This document shows, piece by piece, positions 57,695-64,000 of a stretch of DNA of 64,000 nucleotides; position 1 is the stretch's first letter; the number at the start of each line of letters is the position of its first letter. The stretch covers positions 38,644,044 through 38,708,043 of the forward strand of contig NC_063061.1 in the NCBI RefSeq assembly GCF_018812025.1, written 5' to 3'. Origin of the DNA: Megalobrama amblycephala. Its lineage: Eukaryota > Chordata > Actinopteri > Cypriniformes > Xenocyprididae. The position numbers and the translations under genes are program-made. A model generated the notes under the pieces. That model saw nothing but the letters and a program-made list of their open reading frames with translations. It was not told where the DNA came from and did no database searches.

Positions 57695-57910
57695 CTCAGC
57701 GATTCACACACGCAGAACGAACATGATGAATGTGAGCTGCATCGCTTCAGATGCTACAACCGCCGGAGAAGATGATGGTGATGATGAAGATCCGGGCTCC
57801 GCGGCGTGTCTCATCAGCACCGGCCGCTGCCATGCCGGATCTCTGTCTTAGCTGTAAACATCCCCGCTCACATCCCGTCTCATGCGTTCAACAGCAGGCG
57901 ATATTTAAAG
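57695..57910 (-). promoter_or_regulatory. st8sia3 5' UTR and promoter region
   Basis: Moderately CpG-rich sequence directly upstream of exon 1 (GCCGGTGCTGATGAGACACG on the minus strand). No TATA or CCAAT box was recognised with confidence. A 169-codon forward frame running into the CA tract is not a gene. Confidence 0.4.
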
Positions 57911-58016
57911 GAGACTCGATCCTATTCAGAGAAATCCAAGAAATAAACAAGTCACTGCAGCAGACTGAAGCGATGGACGCTCCGCGGGCACTAAAGGGTT
58001 ACACGGATTATCCTGA

Positions 58017-58017
<1 letters not shown>

Positions 58018-58107
<90 letters not shown>
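58018..58107. repeat. (CA)n microsatellite
   Basis: About 45 CA units, 330 bp upstream of the st8sia3 start. Confidence 0.97.
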
Positions 58108-58109
<2 letters not shown>

Positions 58110-58607
58110 AATCTGTAATATCCTCACAACAAAACACATTCTGCCTTTTATTTTAGACCTTTGCACTTCAGTGTACTGCATAAGTGCACAATATTTTCAT
58201 TACATGAAATCATATTGTTATTCAATATATATATACATAGACAGTAGTGGCCAAAAGTGATGTCAAGCCTTTGAAAATTTATATTTTCTTTATTCAAAGA
58301 TTATTAAAAGATTTTGTAAGCATATTGCATAATTGTGCTTTAAGTCCATTGTTTTATGTGATAATAACACAATGTAACAGGACAAATTGTGTGACAGTCA
58401 TACAAAGAAATTATGAACACATGCAAAAACAAGAGAAAACCTTATATTGCTTTTTTCCTGTCAGCTTTTTGTTTTTCTATGCATTTTTTTTTATTTGCAT
58501 AGTTAAATAAAACTGTAGTTTGCCTAATAATTTTGTCAGTAAATGCCTTAACCAAGTTTAGAGTAAATCATAATATTTGTGTTGTCATATAATGATGTCT
58601 ACACCAA
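58110..58607. other. Intergenic DNA, no gene seen
   Basis: Includes GTAGTGGCCAAAAGTGATGTC near 58245, which resembles the end of a fish transposon fragment. No coding sequence. Confidence 0.4.
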
Positions 58608-58999
58608 CACTGCAAAAATGCCTTTCTTATTTAGTATTTTTGTCTTGTTTCCAATCTAAATATCTAAAAATACTTAAATCAAGATGCTTTTACTAGATAA
58701 GTAACATGCATAAGATATTTTTTTATTGTTTTCCGGAGGGGAAAAAATCAAAATGACGTGAGTTTTTGCTTAAAACGAGCAAAATTATCTGCCAACGAGG
58801 TAAGAAAAATAATCTAAACAGAAACAAGATTATTTTTCTTACCCCACTGGCAGATAATTTTTCTTGTTTTTAGCGAAAAATCACTTTATTTTAAGAATAT
58901 CTTATGTCATGTTACTTATCTATTCATCTGGATTTAAGAATTTTTTTGATATTTAGACTGGAAACAAGACAAAAATACTAAGAAAAGCATTTTGCAGTG
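58608..58999. mobile_element. TGCA-ended fold-back MITE, complete copy
   Basis: The left end CACTGCAAAAATGCCTTTCT and right end AGAAAAGCATTTTGCAGTG are inverted. The arms of about 190 bp share TTTTTGTCTTGTTTCCA/TGGAAACAAGACAAAAA and ATCTGCCAACGAGG/CCACTGGCAGAT. It is the best-preserved member of the family seen at 5320, 6130 and 13610. Confidence 0.85.
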
Positions 59000-59008
59000 A
59001 ATACATTT

Positions 59009-59010
59009 TT

Positions 59011-59048
<38 letters not shown>
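59009..59048. repeat. (AAC)n microsatellite
   Basis: About 13 trinucleotide units. Confidence 0.97.
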
Positions 59049-59049
59049 A

Positions 59050-60540
59050 ACCCCCACAATGTCTGCGCAGTAATGTTTAATGTTAATATGTGCAGAGATT
59101 ACTGTAATCCCAACACTCACTCAGACTAATGGATAGTTTGGGACTGTGTATAATCTCATATAATTTCATTTCAATACAGGTTGTAAGTAACTTGGAATTT
59201 GGTTCTCATTATTTGGCTCAGTAGCAGCATATACAGGTTGAACAAAAGCGGTACTAGAATTGAGCCTTGGGGCACTCCGCGTGTCACGGATGTCTACTAG
59301 GACTTATGGTCGCCTAAACTTACATAATAACTTCTCCCTTCTAAGTATGACAATTGAACCATGACCTGAGTCATAAAAATACAGTGACATTTGTGATTAC
59401 TGGAGATTTGTATTTATGGAAATTACTAGAAATCTAAACATCAAAATCTCCTGCAATAGTTTTCTCTCAAAGCATCCGGACACAACCAGCAGCTGCTAAC
59501 AGGGACTTAAACCTACACAAGCACCGTAACAGTATTTCTACCTCTCTCGCTTTCTCAATACTTTAAATAATGCATGCATTGAAACCTTTTTGTTAACTTT
59601 TGTTGCTAAAGAAACAGAGACTAAAATCTGTAAAGTTTAACTACACAAAGCTATTAGTGAACACGGGTGATGAATCAGGCCTTTTGTAAGCACGCTGAAT
59701 GTGTAATGCACTTTTATATCAAACATTCGAGGCAGCGCAGGACATAAACCACACAAATATCAATATCTTATATCTCACTTCTCTACAGAACACAATAAAA
59801 GCTGTGAAATTGCTCCTTCTCTCATGAAAAGTTAAAAAGCTGCAAAGGGAATAATTATGAAAAACTCATCAATTGCAGTAGCTGCAGGGAGAATTAAAGA
59901 TCAGTTTTAGTGGAGCACAAAATGAAATGGATTGCAGTCGAGTTTAAACTAAACGACTTTCTGGAGCAGAAAGAGAGAGTTATTATCCAGAGAGAGCAAA
60001 ACACAGCCACAAAATCAAATATCATACATAAAGAACATTTGCAAAAACAAACATAAGTCAGATAACTGCATGATAACTGTATCTTACCACACGGTACAAA
60101 CGTCTTCTGTTGAGAACGACTCCATGTGAAATCTGATATATGGCAGACAAAACACGATTATACATCCATCATAATTTTTTTAATCCATCACATAACAATA
60201 ATAAATCAGACACATATCTGCACCATATATTGTAAAATATTGCACAGTAGTCATTTTAATGGTCATCAAGAACAGGTTAAGTTGATTAGAACTTAACTAA
60301 AACAATTAATTCAGAAGTAATTGTGATTTGACATCACATTATTAACACTAGACCACCAACATTTACATTATTATTTTATATTAAATATGTCTATATAGTT
60401 TTTATTAACTTTTATTTCAGTTTTAGTTATTTTAGTACATCAAGTTAAACTAAATGAAAATGAGTAATGCGCTGGCAATTAACTGAAATAAAATCAATTT
60501 AATCCGTTTTTTATGGTATTAGTTTTAATTAACCTTGTTC
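59050..60540. other. Intergenic DNA, no gene seen
   Basis: 59200-59340 contains GAATTGAGCCTTGGGGCACTCC, which resembles part of a LINE reverse-transcriptase region; the frame is broken and too short to classify. The rest is unique or AT-rich. Confidence 0.35.
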
Positions 60541-60544
60541 TATA

Positions 60545-60660
60545 GAAGCTTGTTTCTGCCACTAAAGTCATTTCGATTTTTTTTCACAATTCTGACATTT
60601 CTTCTCGCAATTTCGAGATATAAACTCGCAATTTTCAGATTTGTGAGATATAAACATCCA
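60545..60660. repeat. Half copy of the AAGCTTGTTTC / CAATTCTGAC repeat
   Basis: GAAGCTTGTTTCTGCC followed by CACAATTCTGACATTTCTTC and CTCGCAATTTCGAG: the same ingredients as the intron 3 minisatellite, unexpanded. Confidence 0.6.
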
Positions 60661-60833
60661 GCGTTAGCGTCAGTTCTGGCAGGTCACGTCAGTCAAGCTC
60701 GCATCAGCTGACTCCCAGGTGACTTACGTCAACCTATAGGAATACGACGCCTATGACAGCATCCATATATAAGCTCCTCAGTATTATCAGCAGCTATTGC
60801 ATTTCTCAGGAGCTAATTACCGTCCTCCATCCA

Positions 60834-60887
60834 TGTATCATGAATAAGTCAGAGCAACCCCTTCAGCCGTGACTTATTCATGATACA
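60834..60887. repeat. Perfect 18-bp inverted repeat (hairpin)
   Basis: TGTATCATGAATAAGTCA (60834-60851) and TGACTTATTCATGATACA (60870-60887) are exact complements with an 18-bp spacer. It probably belongs to the composite repeat region that follows. Confidence 0.8.
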
Positions 60888-60899
60888 GCACTAGCCTCG

Positions 60900-62420
60900 A
60901 GTACCTTATTGCTTTTATAAAACGGTTACCACACAATACAAATATTAAAGCCCAAAATATATATCAATGCAACTTTCATGAAGTAAACTAAAGCCTTCCT
61001 TTCGCCAGAAAAAATAGTCCCTGACCGTGAACAGCAACAGAAATTACATTATTATTCCATTAGATGGCGGCAAAGAGTGTCTTTATGAGTGTGTCAGTCA
61101 GTAGCGAAGACTTTTATATTGAAAAGACTGAATTGTTGTGAACACAGAACAAGACGCAACTGACAAATGCTTTGACTAGCGCTGTCAGTCACGGGAAAAC
61201 CCCTTAACTGTTAAAAGGACAAGATAATACATCGGAAAACAGATGTTTTATTATGAACATAGGACTGACCTGAAGGAAAGTGCTAAATCTGAATGCAGGT
61301 AATAAACTCACTCACTTTCTCTTTCTCACAATACTCTTCGACATATACAGTAAGCTTCAATGAACAATATTGAGAACAAACAGTTTACGTTGCTATGTTG
61401 CGTGGTGATACACAGAACTGTTGGGTGAAGTGGTCATAGACAATCATATTGACCAATCAGAACCAACGACAGGAACTAACCATTTAATATATAATATAAT
61501 ATAATATAATATAATATAATGCTCGAATCTGATTGGTTGACCAACTTTCTAAGGTGTGCAATTATTTTCAGGGAAATGCACGGCTAAAGTAGTTCTAGCA
61601 GGTCTTGACCGCATTACAGTTCCATATCACTTCGCCAAATGATTTCAGTTATTTCAAAGGCCCTTACAGCTGAAAACAGCAAAAGAACCAAAACCCACAA
61701 TGACACCGACCAAGCAAATAAATATGGTAAACAATAGGATAAAAACGACAAATTATTTCCTTAAAATAATCTGCCATAAAATTATGTTTTATTATGTACG
61801 GACAGCACATACTCTCTCCCGCTCAAACACACACACACATCCAGTACGGACACACGCTCGCACAAAAGCATGTTGTCAGTGCAACTTAAAAGCTACATGA
61901 CATTTCTCACCAGCGAGGAAATAACGGCGCTGTTCTTGAAGCAGATAAACTTACAGTTTCACTATTAATAGAGACAATGCTGCCGAACACTGTTAAGAGC
62001 CGCACAAACTCAGGTAATTCACATGCTTTATATCTCTCTCTCTCTCTAATAACTGCATTAATAACTGCATTAGTCTGTTATCAAGGCTCCAGCCTCCATT
62101 ACTAGCTCTAAAATGACATTTTGGAATTAGCAATGGAGGTGTGGGATGAGATGCGTAAAAATTAGTCCCACACATGAGTGTTTTAAGGACAAAAAACTGA
62201 CAAAAGTCTCAAAATACAACATCGGAACAGTGTCTTGAGGTGTGTTAACCACAGTATAAGCATTATAAGGTGGTGTAATGTCCATTCCGCTTCACGACCA
62301 CATTACCACCTCTGGTGTGCATTATTTTCTAATAATTCAATGGCCCGTCGTCGATTATTCCTTATAATATAATATAACATAATATAACATAATATGATAT
62401 AATATAATATAATATAAGTC
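60900..62420. mobile_element. Composite of fish DNA-element fragments with (ATAAT)n tracts
   Basis: ATAAT tracts at 61486-61521 and 62364-62416 border sequences such as GCTCGAATCTGATTGGTTGA and GGCCCGTCGTCGATTATTCC, facing each other across about 0.85 kb. I recognise these as ends of a common cyprinid non-autonomous element. No transposase frame. Confidence 0.5.
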
Positions 62421-63100
62421 ACCACAACTGTTTATTGTCAGTAAAGAATGAGGAAAGTGTGTGTATTTGATGGTTTATGTGGTCAGTGTAGGAAAGAGAA
62501 AAAGAGCGAGGAAGTTCACGAGTCTGCAGGCGAGATGTTGAGGTGGAAATGAGCAGAACTATACGGCTAAAGCGTGGATCAGATGAATGGGGACATTATA
62601 TGGGGAGACGGCCACTGTGTTTTTGATGTATGGCTCAGAGGTCAGTGGGTGTGAGACCTGTGTGTGTGTGTGATGGCCAGGCCAGTGAAAGATACGGTTG
62701 CTAAGCAACAGACTGACCAGAGAGACTCATCTGATTGGAGTTTCATGGAATTAATTTCCACGTGCAGAAGATGACCAGCGTCAATCACAGCAACACTCAT
62801 TCATCACAGGACAGAAACAGTGTGTGTGAGAGAGTTTACAGTGGCTAAACACTCACTAAAGACTCATCCATCTCAGCTCAGCTTTGTGCTGCTGTCAGAG
62901 GAAGAGAAATGACAGTGTGGACAGAGCGAAGGATAATGGCTCCGTGATGGACTTCAGTTGAACAGTTTGACAATCTGGAGTAAAAGTACAGTATTACTGA
63001 CTCACATGATCAGACTTTTAAGGAAGGTCTTGTCCAGTTTACACTGGTGTGTGTGTGTGTGTATAAACACATTACAGTTCAAACGGTTGTGGTTAAAAAT
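62420..63100. other. Intergenic DNA, no gene seen
   Basis: Mixed composition, short GT tracts at 62662 and 63047. Nothing recognised. Confidence 0.4.
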
Positions 63101-63104
63101 ATTT

Positions 63105-63430
63105 TTTAATGTTTGAGTCTCTTCTGTTCACAAGGCTGCATTTATTTGATCAAAAATGCAGTAAAAATAGTGAAATATTATTGCACTGTAAATGTGAATA
63201 TATAGTAAAATGTAATTTATTCCTGTAATCAAAGCTGAATTTTCAGCATCATTACTCCAGTCTTCAGTGTCACATGATCCTTCAGAAATCATTCTAATAT
63301 GATGATTTACTGCTCAAGAAACATTTATGATTATTATCAGTGTTGAAAACAGTTGTGCTGCTTCATACATTTGTGGAAACTGTCATACATTTACTGTTTT
63401 CAGGATTCTTCGAAGAATATAAAGTTTTGA
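63105..63430. repeat. Cyprinid-type interspersed repeat, partial copy
   Basis: CAAGGCTGCATTTATTTGATC, CAGCATCATTACTCCAGTC and CAAGAAACATTTATGATTAT identify the 41515 family. Confidence 0.75.
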
Positions 63431-63476
63431 CTGGTATTATAACAAATAATAATATACTTAATATTAATATAACTGA

Positions 63477-63479
<3 letters not shown>

Positions 63480-63540
<61 letters not shown>
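63480..63540. repeat. (CA)n(TA)n microsatellite
   Basis: Short CA run followed by about 24 TA units. Confidence 0.95.
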
Positions 63541-63762
63541 TTTTTTAATAAAGTTATGTAGAAGATTAGTATGTTTAATGGAATGTTGTAACAGATGTTG
63601 ATCTACCGGTAGTTTTCTGTAGCTGAGATTTAAGGTTTGACATTCATGATCCACACAGAACGACCATCGAGTGTGAGACGATCTCTGTCTCTCTCCAGTG
63701 TAAAAGCTCATCTAACCTGCTGGCCATGAACTCATGCATCACACTGACATGTGACACACGAA

Positions 63763-63798
63763 CATACACTCACACACTCACACACACACACACACACA

Positions 63799-63869
<71 letters not shown>

Positions 63870-63872
63870 ACA

Positions 63873-63964
<92 letters not shown>
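63763..63964. repeat. (CA)n microsatellite with CG/CT interruptions
   Basis: About 90 CA units with ACTCAC and ACGCAC interruptions; it produces spurious poly(Thr-His) and poly(Cys-Val) frames. Confidence 0.97.
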
Positions 63965-63965
<1 letters not shown>

Positions 63966-64000
63966 TACTGTCAATTTTCTCAGATAAAAAAAAAAGATGC

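Noticed and set aside
59200..59340. LINE reverse-transcriptase fragment
   Set aside because: A short stretch resembles LINE sequence, but the frame is too short and broken to support a call.

Overview
The window is vertebrate nuclear DNA from a teleost fish, most likely a cyprinid. It holds two multi-exon genes with GT-AG introns. The intervening DNA is full of short non-autonomous DNA transposons (MITEs), fold-back elements, long CA/GT and AT microsatellites and several minisatellites of a kind common in cyprinid genomes. I can support only two protein-coding genes, both on the minus strand. No prokaryotic features, rRNA or intact tRNA were seen.

onecut2 (CUT-homeodomain transcription factor) has its first coding exon at 32211-33330 and its second and last at 10425-10711, separated by a 21.5 kb intron. 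The spliced product is 468 aa. Its 3' UTR runs leftward from 10424, probably past 5 kb. It carries a dense cluster of miR-9 seed matches, plus miR-218, let-7 and miR-124 matches. The start codon is preceded by a two-codon upstream ORF that abuts it. The large intron contains MITEs, a nested transposon, a 1 kb minisatellite grown inside a MITE, and a few repeat-free GC-richer blocks that are candidate regulatory DNA.

st8sia3 (alpha-2,8-sialyltransferase) lies upstream of onecut2 in the same orientation, with four coding exons at 57531-57694, 53691-53810, 51905-52462 and 47130-47412, giving 374 aa. All four sialylmotifs are intact. The head-to-tail order st8sia3 then onecut2 is the one I know from mammals (human 18q21), so this is a conserved block. 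Both genes are active in the nervous system, but the sequence gives no evidence that they act in one pathway.

Layout: 1-1465 GGTCTTG array; 1466-5000 intergenic or distal 3' UTR with a MITE; 5000-10424 onecut2 3' UTR; 10425-33330 onecut2; 33331-36200 onecut2 promoter and upstream region; 36200-46800 repeat-rich intergenic DNA; 46800-57700 st8sia3, whose introns hold a 2.2 kb minisatellite, a fold-back element and a TAGCATG array; 57700-64000 intergenic repeats and microsatellites. Everything outside the two genes and their untranslated regions is non-coding as far as I can see; the other open frames are chance or microsatellite-driven. TE family calls rest on visible terminal inverted repeats and recurrence, not on a library search.
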